Source: Sphingopyxis sp. L1A2A
GTDB lineage: Bacteria; Pseudomonadota; Alphaproteobacteria; Sphingomonadales; Sphingomonadaceae
Assembly: GCF_005502465.1 (NCBI RefSeq)
Contig: NZ_SCOT01000023.1
Span: 1-43,414 of the forward strand
Reading direction: 5' to 3'
DNA length: 43,414 nucleotides
Shown: piece after piece, positions 1-7,357 of the stretch
Numbering within the stretch: the first letter of the stretch is position 1
How the letters are laid out: every line of letters begins with the position of its first letter
The notes under the pieces: generated by a model
What the model was told of the DNA's origin: nothing
What the model saw: only the letters and a program-made list of their open reading frames with translations
The model's database searches: none
Program-made: the position numbers and the translations under genes

Positions 1-122
1 GGGTTAGGGGTGGGTGCGAGCGAAGCGAGCCGTGCTGCCGCGAGCGGCGCTGACCCACCCTCGCTGCGACTAACCAGCAAGCTGGCAAGACTCGCTGGCC
101 CTCCCGTTCAGGGAGGGGAGAC
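1..122. repeat. Long palindromic intergenic repeat, D type, truncated by the window edge
   Basis: Non-coding stretch downstream of clpS. It carries the same words as the other D-type repeats: a TCGCTGCGACTAACC-like segment, a short CAGCAAGCTGG stem, and a closing CCTCCCGTTCAGGGAGGGGAG hairpin. It ends three bases before the clpS stop codon, so it may form part of the clpS transcript end. The other arm lies outside the window. Confidence 0.6.
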
Positions 123-124
123 TT

Positions 125-451
125 TTACGCCTTCTCGAGCGTGCATTGCAGCGGGTGCTGGTTCTGCCGCGCGGCGTCCATCACCTGATTGACCTTGGTT
201 TCGGCGACTTCATAGCTGAACACGCCGCACACGCCGACGCCCTGCTGGTGGACGTGCAGCATGACCTGCGTCGCCTGTTCGATGTCCATGTTGAAAAAGC
301 GCTGGAGCACCATCACGACGAATTCCATCGGGGTGTAATCGTCGTTGAGCAGCAGCACCTTGTACATTGAGGGCTTTTTCGCCTTGACACGCGTGCGCGT
401 GGCGATGCCGACGCCGGGGGTGCCGGGCGAGCCGTCGTCCTTGTCCGCCAT
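125..451 (-). CDS. clpS: ATP-dependent Clp protease adaptor ClpS
   Basis: ClpS binds the N-domain of ClpA and hands N-degron substrates to the ClpAP protease in the cytosol. The 108-residue product has a short disordered N-terminus and then the ClpS core: [13 protein letters not shown] (about residues 33-45), which holds the Asn-Asp pair that recognises the substrate N-terminus, and [14 protein letters not shown] (64-77) with the conserved His. The open frame runs upstream to 541, but that extension is a low-complexity Arg/Pro leader. The ATG at 451 gives the usual family length. clpA is not visible; downstream there is only repeat DNA up to the window edge. The identification rests on family motifs and is secure. 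Confidence 0.95.
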   Translation of the reverse strand: MADKDDGSPGTPGVGIATRTRVKAKKPSMYKVLLLNDDYTPMEFVVMVLQRFFNMDIEQATQVMLHVHQQGVGVCGVFSYEVAETKVNQVMDAARQNQHPLQCTLEKA

Positions 452-572
452 GGCGCGGATCGGATGGAGGGTGGAAACTGGAAGCATCATGGGCAGGAAT
501 ATCGCAAGCCGCGGGCGAAGCGCAAGAGGGCGGCGGCGCATTAACCCCCTTTTCGCGGGCTCATCGGTCGTC

Positions 573-612
573 CGAAAAACAAGAACCGCCCGCTTCCTGG
601 GGAAGCGAGCGG
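573..612 (-). terminator. Rho-independent terminator of the phasin gene
   Basis: Read on the minus strand, a 12-bp stem (CCGCTCGCTTCC and GGAAGCGGGCGG, one G-T type mismatch, three-base loop CCA at 598-600) is followed by TTCTTGTTTTT. It starts about 68 bases past the phasin stop codon. This is the clearest intrinsic terminator in the window. Confidence 0.8.
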
Positions 613-679
613 CCTTGGGGGTGTCGGCGCAGGCGGGGAGGGAGGGGGAATGCCCGCGCCAACGGAAGGTAAAGGCGCC

Positions 680-1444
680 TTAGGCGGCCTTCATCTTCGA
701 AGTGATCACTGAAACGCGGTTCGAGATCGGCGCGAAGCTGTCGTTCGCCATCTTGACGACCAGTTCGCTGGTCTTCGAGGTCTGGGCGACAGCGGCGTCG
801 AACGCCTTCTTGCTGTTTTCGGCATAGAGCTTGAAGAAGTCGGCCGGGGTCTTGACGGCGGTGTAGCCCTTCAGCGCGGCGGTGGTGTCTTCAAAGCTCT
901 TGCGAGCGAAGGTGACGCCTTCCTGGCCCAGAACTTCCATGTTCTTGGCAGCGATCTTGCCGGCTTCGACGAGGGCTTCGACGTTCGCCTTGTTGAATTC
1001 GACGGCTTCTTCAGCGAGCTTGCTGGTCTTGCTCATCGCTTCCTTGGCCTTCTCGTTGAAGTCGGCGGTCAGGGCTTCGGTGCGGGTCTTCGCTTCGTCG
1101 GCGAACTTCTTGACGGTGTCGTTCATGGTCTTGATTCCTTTGCTGACGGCGGCAACCGGCTTCGGCGCGGCCTTGGGGGCAATTTTCGGAGCGATGTTCT
1201 TCACGGTCGCCTTCTTGGGGGCGACCTTCTTGGCGGCGGCCTTGGGGGCAGCAGCCTTTTTCGCAGCCGGCTTGGCTTTTGCCTTCACCGTCTTGATCTT
1301 GGCAGGGGCCGCAGCCTTTACCGCTGCGGGGGCAGCGACAACGGCGGGGGCGACCGGGGCAGCCGGAGTCGCCACCGGCTTCGGGGCGGTTTCCAGCGTC
1401 GCGGCTTCAAAAGCCTTTTCGGCACTATCCATCTTGGTAGCCAT
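680..1444 (-). CDS. phaP: Phasin family protein with a histone-like Lys/Ala/Pro N-terminal region
   Basis: Phasins coat polyhydroxyalkanoate granules and control their size. The 254-residue product has two parts. Residues about 20-105 are a low-complexity Ala/Lys/Pro stretch with repeated PKAA, AKK and APK words. Residues about 106-254 are a helical, amphipathic phasin domain (NDTVKKFADEAKTRTEALTA, then NKANVEALVEAGKIAAKN). The ATG at 1444 is preceded by AAAAGGAG at good spacing; the longer open frame to 1522 would read through the promoter. It lies downstream of phaC on the same strand with about 123 bases between, and has its own promoter-like region and terminator. The N-terminal part resembles histone H1-like tails, so DNA contact is possible, but that is inference. 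The symbol is a family-level assignment. Confidence 0.88.
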   Translation of the reverse strand: MATKMDSAEKAFEAATLETAPKPVATPAAPVAPAVVAAPAAVKAAAPAKIKTVKAKAKPAAKKAAAPKAAAKKVAPKKATVKNIAPKIAPKAAPKPVAAVSKGIKTMNDTVKKFADEAKTRTEALTADFNEKAKEAMSKTSKLAEEAVEFNKANVEALVEAGKIAAKNMEVLGQEGVTFARKSFEDTTAALKGYTAVKTPADFFKLYAENSKKAFDAAVAQTSKTSELVVKMANDSFAPISNRVSVITSKMKAA

Positions 1445-1464
1445 CGGGACAACTCCTTTTATGT

Positions 1465-1525
1465 TGCAGTGCACAATATAGGAGTGGCGCGGTGATTTCA
1501 AGGATATTTTTGTGCAGCGCACAAA
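1465..1525 (-). promoter_or_regulatory. Phasin promoter with two TGC-rich dyad elements, candidate PhaR operators
   Basis: Two copies of TGCAG(T/C)GCACAA lie at 1465-1476 and 1513-1524. The second is part of a 17-base dyad, TTTGTGC-AGC-GCACAAA (1509-1525). On the minus strand a TTGAAA box (1496-1501) and a TATTGT box (1473-1478) are 17 bases apart, so the proximal element overlaps the -10 and the distal element lies just upstream of the -35. PhaR of other alphaproteobacteria is known to bind TGC-rich dyads upstream of phaP. Identity of the regulator here is inference. Confidence 0.6.
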
Positions 1526-1567
1526 TTTTTATCGCCGTCCCCCGAAAACAGCCATAATCGTTAGATA

Positions 1568-3346
1568 TTACCGCTGTTTGACATAGCGGCCCGGGGCGTC
1601 CTCGATCGCCTTTTTGGCGCCTTTTCCGGGGATGCGCGCGCTCTTGACCGGCACTTTTGCGCCATCCTGTGCCGAAATCCAGTCGATCCAATGCGGCCAC
1701 CAGCTGCCCTTGGTCTCGGCGGCGCTCGCAACAAAATCGTCGAGCGTCGCGGCGTCGCTGTCGCCGGTCCAATATTGATATTTGCCTGCGGCAGGCGGGT
1801 TGACGACCCCGGCGATGTGGCCCGATCCGGCCAGCAGAAAGGTCTTGGCGCCGGACAGATTGTCCATCAACCGCCAGACGCTGGCGAGCGGGGCAATATG
1901 GTCCTCGCGTCCCGCCTGGACATAGGCGGGGGTTTCGATTTTTCTGAGGTCGATCGGCGTACCGCACGCCGACAGGCTGTTGGGAATAACCAGGCGATTG
2001 TCGCGATACAGGTCGATCAGATATTGCCGATGCCATTTCGCGGGCAGATTGGTGGTGTCGCCGTTCCAGTAGAGCAGGTCGAAGGGCGGATAGTCGTTGC
2101 CGAGCAGGTAATTGCTGACGACATAGTTCCAGATCAGGTCGCGCCCGCGCAAGCTGTTGAAGGTCGCCGCCATGTAGCGGCCATCGAGGAACCCAGGCGC
2201 CGACAGCTGCTGAAGCAAGGCGAGATAGCCGTCGTCGATGAACAGCTTGAGGTCGCCGGCCTGTTCAAAATCGACCTGCGCCGTAAAGAAGGTCACCGAC
2301 TTGACCCGCTCGGCCTCGCCCTTTGCGGCCAATATCGCGAGCGTCGCGGCCAGCGTGGTGCCCGCGACGCAATAGCCGATCGTATGGACCGCGGGGACAT
2401 CCAGCGCCGCGCGCACCGTGTCGATCGCATCGACCTGCGCCGCGATATAATCATCCCACACCACGTCCTTCATCGACGCATCGGCCGATTTCCACGACAC
2501 CATGAACACCGACAGCCCCTGTTCGACCGCCCAGGCGACGAAGCTTTTGGCGGGGTTGAGGTCGAGGATGTAGAAGCGGTTGATCCACGGGGGGAAGATG
2601 AGGAGGGGCACGGCGAGCACCTCCTTGGTCGTCGGCGTGTATTGGATCAGCTGATAAAGGTCGGTTTCGTGGATGACCTTGCCGGGGGTGGTCGCGATAT
2701 TCACCCCGACCTCGAACGCATCGGGATCGACGTGGGAGAGCTGCCCGCGCGACAGGTCGGTCAGCATATGCTGCAAGCCCTTGAGCAGGCTTTCGCCGCG
2801 CGTTTCGACCGCGCGCTTGATGACTTCGGGATTGGTCAGCGCCAGATTGGTCGGTGCCATCGCATCGGCGATGCCCTTCGCGGCAAATTCCATCTTGGCG
2901 CGCGCCGCGGGATCGAGCCCGTCGAGCTGGCGCGTCGTGGTCAGCATCTGTTCGGCGAGCAGGCCGTAGGTCTGGCGGATCATCGCGAACACTGGGTTCG
3001 CCGCCCAGTCGGGGTCGGCAAAGCGGCGGTCCTTTGCCGCCGCGGCATCGGGCGCCGCTGGGGTCATCGGGTTCAACGTCGCAAGCGAGGTCCAGAAGGC
3101 GACGCCCTGATCCCACATCTTTGACGATTGCTGCGCCCACAGCTGCGCCGCCGGGTTTTCAAGCCATGTCGACGGATGGAACATCGCCGCCGCACTGGTC
3201 TTGCCGTCGTTCGCCTGGCCCAGCGCATATTCGAGCATCATTTGCTGGGCGCGCCCGATCACGCTGGCCCAATGCTGCATGTCGTCGGGCGACGGCAGGA
3301 AGGGATTGGGCGCTTCGGTCGTGCCGTCTTGATCTGCCTGGTTCAT
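1568..3346 (-). CDS. phaC: Class I poly(3-hydroxyalkanoate) synthase
   Basis: Polymerises 3-hydroxyacyl-CoA into PHA at the granule surface. The 592-residue product has the usual class I length. The N-terminal PhaC_N region covers about residues 1-270. The alpha/beta-hydrolase catalytic domain follows, with the lipase-like box GYCVAG (nucleophile Cys326, replacing Ser), Asp482 in GREDHIAP and His510 in GSGHIAG. Spacing of the triad matches well-studied class I enzymes. It is transcribed divergently from alaC across 104 bases and is followed by the phasin gene. No phaA, phaB or phaR is in the window, so monomer supply must be encoded elsewhere. The ATG at 3346 is preceded by a GGGAACGAG purine tract. 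Confidence 0.96.
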   Translation of the reverse strand: MNQADQDGTTEAPNPFLPSPDDMQHWASVIGRAQQMMLEYALGQANDGKTSAAAMFHPSTWLENPAAQLWAQQSSKMWDQGVAFWTSLATLNPMTPAAPDAAAAKDRRFADPDWAANPVFAMIRQTYGLLAEQMLTTTRQLDGLDPAARAKMEFAAKGIADAMAPTNLALTNPEVIKRAVETRGESLLKGLQHMLTDLSRGQLSHVDPDAFEVGVNIATTPGKVIHETDLYQLIQYTPTTKEVLAVPLLIFPPWINRFYILDLNPAKSFVAWAVEQGLSVFMVSWKSADASMKDVVWDDYIAAQVDAIDTVRAALDVPAVHTIGYCVAGTTLAATLAILAAKGEAERVKSVTFFTAQVDFEQAGDLKLFIDDGYLALLQQLSAPGFLDGRYMAATFNSLRGRDLIWNYVVSNYLLGNDYPPFDLLYWNGDTTNLPAKWHRQYLIDLYRDNRLVIPNSLSACGTPIDLRKIETPAYVQAGREDHIAPLASVWRLMDNLSGAKTFLLAGSGHIAGVVNPPAAGKYQYWTGDSDAATLDDFVASAAETKGSWWPHWIDWISAQDGAKVPVKSARIPGKGAKKAIEDAPGRYVKQR

Positions 3347-3450
3347 GCTCGTTCCCGCTGGTCAGTGCCGTCAAACTGCCTATAACAAGCCGCGTCGCGA
3401 CTTGCGACCGCTCATCGTACCGCAACGAAAAGGAGTTGTTCTAGTTTCCC

Positions 3451-4659
3451 ATGTCCGAAGATGAATTCTATCGCATCAAGCGCCTGCCGCCCTATGTCAT
3501 CGCCGAAGTCAATGCGATGCGTGCGGCCGCCCGCGCCTCGGGCGAAGACATCATCGACCTGGGGATGGGCAACCCCGACCTGCCGCCGCCGTCGCATGTG
3601 ATCGAAAAGCTGTGCGAAGTAGCGATGAAGCCCGACGCGCACGGCTATTCGCAGTCGAAGGGCATCCCGGGGCTGCGCAAGGCGCAGGCCAATTATTACG
3701 CGCGCCGCTTCAACGTCGAACTCGACCCCGAAACCGAGGTTGTGGTGACGATGGGGTCAAAGGAAGGGCTCGCGAGCCTCGCGACCGCGATCACCGGGCC
3801 GGGCGACGTCGTGCTGGCGCCGAACCCGAGCTACCCCATTCACACCTTCGGCTTCATCATCGCCGGGGCGACGATCCGCAGCGTGCCGACGACGCCGGAC
3901 GAAAATTACTGGCGCGCGCTCGACCGCGCAATGGCGTTCACCGTGCCGCGCCCGTCGATCCTGGTGGTCAATTATCCGTCGAACCCGACCGCCGAGGCGG
4001 TGGACCTGGCGTTTTATGAACGGCTCGTCGCCTGGGCCAAGGCGAACAAGGTCTGGGTGCTGTCCGATCTTGCCTATTCCGAACTTTACTACGACGGCAA
4101 CCCGACCCCTTCGATCCTGCAGGTGCCGGGGGCAAAGGATGTCGCGATCGAATTCACGTCGATGTCGAAAACCTATTCGATGGCGGGTTGGCGCATGGGC
4201 TTTGCGGTCGGCAACAAACGGCTGATCGCCGCGATGACGCGGGTCAAATCCTATCTCGATTATGGCGCCTTCACCCCGATCCAGGCCGCGGCGTGCGCGG
4301 CGCTCAACGGGCCGCAGGACATCGTCCAGAAGAACCGCGAGCTGTACCAGAAGCGCCGCGACGTGATGGTCGAGAGCTTTGCCCGTGCCGGTTGGGACAT
4401 CCCGAGCCCGAAGGCGTCGATGTTCGCCTGGGCGCCGCTTCCCCCCGCGCTGAAAGACATGGGCAGCCTGGAATTTTCCAAACAATTGCTCACCCACGCC
4501 GGGGTCGCAGTCGCGCCGGGCGTCGGATATGGCGAGGACGGCGAGGGCTTTGTCCGCATCGCGATGGTCGAGAATGAGCAGCGCATCCGGCAGGCGGCGC
4601 GCAACATCCGCAAATATTTCGTCTCGATGGGCATGAATACCCCGGCGAAGGCGGGATAA
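3451..4659 (+). CDS. alaC: AlaC-type alanine transaminase (class I/II PLP aminotransferase)
   Basis: PLP-dependent aminotransferase that is likely to interconvert pyruvate and glutamate with alanine and 2-oxoglutarate. The 402 residues align along their whole length with the AlaC type as I recall it: RLPPYV near the N-terminus, GMGNPDLPPP (38-47), HGYSQSKGIPGLR (64-76), NPSYPIH, NYPSNPT (174-180), and SMSKTYSMAGWR with PLP lysine Lys240. A TAG stop lies in frame at 3442-3444, so translation must start at 3451 or later. The AAAAGGAG sequence (3428-3434) is then an unusually long 16 bases away. The stop codon overlaps the next gene's start (TAATG). Substrate is inferred from family similarity; related enzymes act on other amino acids. 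Confidence 0.82.
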   Translation: MSEDEFYRIKRLPPYVIAEVNAMRAAARASGEDIIDLGMGNPDLPPPSHVIEKLCEVAMKPDAHGYSQSKGIPGLRKAQANYYARRFNVELDPETEVVVTMGSKEGLASLATAITGPGDVVLAPNPSYPIHTFGFIIAGATIRSVPTTPDENYWRALDRAMAFTVPRPSILVVNYPSNPTAEAVDLAFYERLVAWAKANKVWVLSDLAYSELYYDGNPTPSILQVPGAKDVAIEFTSMSKTYSMAGWRMGFAVGNKRLIAAMTRVKSYLDYGAFTPIQAAACAALNGPQDIVQKNRELYQKRRDVMVESFARAGWDIPSPKASMFAWAPLPPALKDMGSLEFSKQLLTHAGVAVAPGVGYGEDGEGFVRIAMVENEQRIRQAARNIRKYFVSMGMNTPAKAG

Positions 4660-5072
4660 TGCCGCGCGCGGGTTTCGAGCGCGTGGGTCGGATATTGACC
4701 ACGGTCTTCGGGCTGGGTTTCGTCCTGATCGGGCTGCGCTATTTTCTCGATCCCGGCGCGCTGACGATCGAGACCGATGTTGCGATGCCGAGCACCAAGG
4801 CGGTGATGGAAATCCGGACCGTTTACGGCGGGATGTTCATCGGCGTCGGGCTGACGACCTTTCTGCTCGGGTGGCGGCGCGCGACGCTGGCGTCCGGCTT
4901 GTGGGTGCTCGTGCTGATCGGGGGGTGTGTCGCGGCGGCGCGGATCGCCGCGGTCTTGCTGGGGCAAGCGCCGGACGCACTATTCGCGGGCCTGCTGGCG
5001 GTCGAGCTGATCGGCGTCGCCATCGCGCTTTGGGTGCTGCGCGGCTTGGGCGCCGCGGAGCGCGCGGCATGA
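4659..5072 (+). CDS. Small membrane protein, DUF4345-like
   Basis: A 137-residue protein with four probable membrane helices: about residues 10-28, 52-70, 75-97 and 105-128. The words YGGMFIGVG and ERVGRILTTVFGLGFVLIGL resemble the DUF4345 family of uncharacterised membrane proteins. Its ATG shares one base with the alaC stop, and its own stop overlaps the next start (ATGA), so the three genes look translationally coupled. No function is known for the family; the coupling to alaC is the main clue. Confidence 0.75.
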   Translation: MPRAGFERVGRILTTVFGLGFVLIGLRYFLDPGALTIETDVAMPSTKAVMEIRTVYGGMFIGVGLTTFLLGWRRATLASGLWVLVLIGGCVAAARIAAVLLGQAPDALFAGLLAVELIGVAIALWVLRGLGAAERAA

Positions 5073-5554
5073 GCGCGACCGGCTCGGCGATGATCGCCGA
5101 GACCATCCAGCTGTCGGTGACCCCGGTGTTCCTGCTCGTCGCGACGGGCAGCCTGCTCAACGTCCTCACCGGCCGCCTGTCGCGTGTGGTCGATCGGTCG
5201 CGCGCGCTGATGGACCGCTGGTCGGAAACCGAGGGGCAGGAGCATGAGCGCGTCGTCGCCGAATTGCGCGCCGCCGACCGGCGGATGGACGTCATCAACA
5301 ACGCGATCGCCGCCGCCGTCGCGTGCGGCATCGTCGTGTGCCTGCTCGTCGCGCTGCTGTTCGCGCAGGCGATCGCGGGGTTCAACCTGGGGTTGGCGGC
5401 GTCCTGGGCGTTCGCGATCGCGATGCTGCTCCTGCTCGCCTCGCTGGTACTGTTTCTGATCGAGGTGCGGATGGCGATCCGCAATATCCATGTGCCGATG
5501 GAATTGCTCGAGCTGGAGGAAATGGGCTGGAAGCGGCGGCGGGATAAACGCTAG
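5069..5554 (+). CDS. DUF2721-type inner-membrane protein
   Basis: The 161-residue product starts at ATG 5069, which overlaps the previous stop (ATGA). The open frame extends further upstream, but only in the shadow of the preceding gene. A hydrophobic segment near residues 13-33 (SVTPVFLLVATGSLLNVLTG) is followed by a charged helix RLSRVVDRSRAL typical of DUF2721. Two membrane helices follow (about 73-97 and 103-130), then a charged C-terminus ending in KRRRDKR. Function is unknown. Both small membrane proteins probably depend on the alaC promoter. Confidence 0.78.
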   Translation: MSATGSAMIAETIQLSVTPVFLLVATGSLLNVLTGRLSRVVDRSRALMDRWSETEGQEHERVVAELRAADRRMDVINNAIAAAVACGIVVCLLVALLFAQAIAGFNLGLAASWAFAIAMLLLLASLVLFLIEVRMAIRNIHVPMELLELEEMGWKRRRDKR

Positions 5555-5577
5555 CGCCTTACCACCCCTCTCTATTT

Positions 5578-5657
5578 CCGTTCGCATCGAGCGAAGTCGA
5601 GATGCCCATCGTGGGCGCGCTCCTTCGCGGTGTCTCGACTTCGCTCGACACGAACGG
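5578..5657. repeat. 80-bp palindromic intergenic repeat, A type, copy 1
   Basis: The arms begin CCGTTCGCATCGAGCGAAGTC and end CTTCGCTCGACACGAACGG, forming a long imperfect hairpin. The copy at 13119-13198 has the same length and nearly the same sequence. It lies between the convergent DUF2721 and amidase genes and could act as a bidirectional terminator. Confidence 0.85.
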
Positions 5658-5671
5658 ATTTCTAGGCTCGG

Positions 5672-7246
5672 CTAAGGATCGATACTCACCCGGTACGTCG
5701 GCGCCACCCGTTTCCGGCTCGCCTGTTCATAGGCATAGCCCGCCGCCAGCACGTCAGCATCGGCCCATCTCCCGCCGATAAATGACACCCCGATCGGCAG
5801 GCCCGCGACCGCGCCCATCGGCACGGTCAGATGCGGATAGCCCGCAACCGCGGGGAGCTGGCTGGCGCTGGGGCCGGTGTAGTGATCACCGTTCACCAGA
5901 TCGCTCGTCCATGCGGGGCCGTTGGTCACGCCGACGAGCAGGTTGACGTCGTGCTCTTTCATCAACCGGTCGATGCCCTCGGCCCCCGCAAGTCGCGCCG
6001 CCTTGTCGCGCGCCGTCACATAGGCGGGGCTGTCGAGCCCGCCCTTGCTTTCCGCCAGCTCGAACAGCGACTGGTCGAACCATTTGAGCTCGGCGGGATT
6101 CGCCTTGTTGAAGGCGATCAGGTCGGCGAGCGTTTTCGGGCCGTCCCTGGCGGGCAGCCCCGCGAGATACGTCGCCATATCGGCTTTGAGCTCGGTCATC
6201 AGCACCTCGAACTCTGCGTCGCCCAGCTCTTCCAAGCCTTTGCGGCTGTCGGCAATTTCGACCACCGTCGCGCCCAGTTCGGTCATCTGTTTCAGCGCCG
6301 CATCGAACAGCGCGTCGATGTCGGCGCGGTCGCCGATGCGATCGCGCAGCACGCCGATGCGTTTGCCCTTCAGCGCATCGGGGGAGAGCGCCGCGGCATA
6401 GTCGGTCTTGCGCGCGTCGGCCTCGGCGGTGGCGGGATCGGCGGGGTCGCTGCCCGCGATGACGGTCATCACCAGCGCCGCATCGCGCACGGTCAGCGTC
6501 ATCGGTCCTGCCGTATCCTGGCTATGGCTGATCGGGACAATATGCGTGCGGCTGACCAGCCCGACGGTCGGTTTGAAGCCGACGATGCCGTTGACCCCGG
6601 CGGGGCAGGTGATCGACCCGTCGGTCTCGGTGCCGATGGTGATCGGCGCGAGACTCGCCGCCGTGGCCGCGCCGCTGCCCGCCGACGATCCGCAGGTGTT
6701 GCGATCGAGCGCGTGCGGGTTCTTCGTCAGCCCGCCGATCGCGCTCCACCCGCTCGTCGAATTGTTCGAGCGGATGTTCGCCCATTCGCTGAGGTTCGTT
6801 TTGCCGAGGATCACCGCCCCCGCCTCGCGCAGTCGCGCCACCAGCGGCGCATCGCGGTTCGTGACATTGTTCTTCAGCGCCAGCGATCCGGCGGTGGTCG
6901 CCACCGGCCCCCTGGCCTCGATATTGTCCTTGATCAGGACCGGGATGCCATGGAGCGGGCCGCGCACGCGTCCGGCCTGACGCTCAAGGTCCAGCGCATG
7001 CGCCTGGCTCGTCGCATCGGGAAAGGTCGCGATAACCGCATTCAGTTTCGGCCCGTTGTCATCAAGCGTCCGGATGCGGTCGAGATAGGTTGCGGCGATG
7101 ACGTCGCTGCCCACCCGCCGCTCGGTCATTTCGGCCTGCAACGTCGCGGCATCCTTGCCCTCGACCGGCGGCAGCGGCGGCGGCATGGCCATGGCCGGTA
7201 TGCTCAGGGCGAGGGCGGTGGCGGCGAGCAGCGAGATTTTTTGCAT
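5672..7246 (-). CDS. Secreted amidase (amidase-signature family)
   Basis: Amidase-signature hydrolase with a Ser-cisSer-Lys triad. The 524-residue product starts at ATG 7246 with a signal peptide (MQKISLLAATALALSIPAMA, cleaved near residue 20). The much longer open frame upstream is antisense to the MFS gene. Lys106 lies in LIKDNIEARG, Ser187 in NTCGSSAGSG and Ser211 in TETDGSITCPAG. The 24-residue Ser-Ser spacing matches known family members. Periplasmic location suggests hydrolysis of an external amide or peptide, not the tRNA-dependent GatA reaction, and there are no gatB or gatC neighbours. It is divergent from the MFS transporter across 111 bases, which may link the two functionally. Substrate unknown. 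Confidence 0.9.
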   Translation of the reverse strand: MQKISLLAATALALSIPAMAMPPPLPPVEGKDAATLQAEMTERRVGSDVIAATYLDRIRTLDDNGPKLNAVIATFPDATSQAHALDLERQAGRVRGPLHGIPVLIKDNIEARGPVATTAGSLALKNNVTNRDAPLVARLREAGAVILGKTNLSEWANIRSNNSTSGWSAIGGLTKNPHALDRNTCGSSAGSGAATAASLAPITIGTETDGSITCPAGVNGIVGFKPTVGLVSRTHIVPISHSQDTAGPMTLTVRDAALVMTVIAGSDPADPATAEADARKTDYAAALSPDALKGKRIGVLRDRIGDRADIDALFDAALKQMTELGATVVEIADSRKGLEELGDAEFEVLMTELKADMATYLAGLPARDGPKTLADLIAFNKANPAELKWFDQSLFELAESKGGLDSPAYVTARDKAARLAGAEGIDRLMKEHDVNLLVGVTNGPAWTSDLVNGDHYTGPSASQLPAVAGYPHLTVPMGAVAGLPIGVSFIGGRWADADVLAAGYAYEQASRKRVAPTYRVSIDP

Positions 7247-7357
7247 GGGCCGCAGGCTGGCAGCCGTAGCGGCAATTGCAAGCGACGATTTTCGGAGCGC
7301 CGCAAGGGCGTTGACACCACTCCCCCCGGTCTGCTCCCATGGGCGCGGGAGATAAAA

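Noticed and set aside
882..1481. 199-codon plus-strand open frame rich in Ala/Phe/Leu opposite the phasin gene
   Set aside because: Complement of the Ala/Lys-rich phasin tail, so it only mimics a membrane protein.
1691..3124. 477-codon plus-strand open frame opposite phaC
   Set aside because: Typical antisense shadow in GC-rich DNA: Arg/Gly/Val/Asp-rich with no motif, against a phaC with complete catalytic residues.
3347..3450. Promoters in the phaC/alaC divergent region
   Set aside because: TTGACG- and TATAGG-like words occur, but no pair has sensible spacing to either start.
5578..5657. Palindromic repeats considered as a CRISPR array
   Set aside because: Copies are far apart and single. 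There is no regular spacer pattern and no cas gene.
7311..7340. TTGACA at 7311-7316 as a strong MFS promoter
   Set aside because: The -35 is perfect, but no acceptable -10 lies at 16-18 bases (only TCCCAT), so it is not listed as a feature.
5831..7357. Long plus-strand open frame continuous with the MFS gene, apparently giving a 946-residue protein
   Set aside because: This part is antisense to the amidase gene. It is Arg/Gly/Asp-rich with no domain, and a good start with a ribosome binding site is at 7358.
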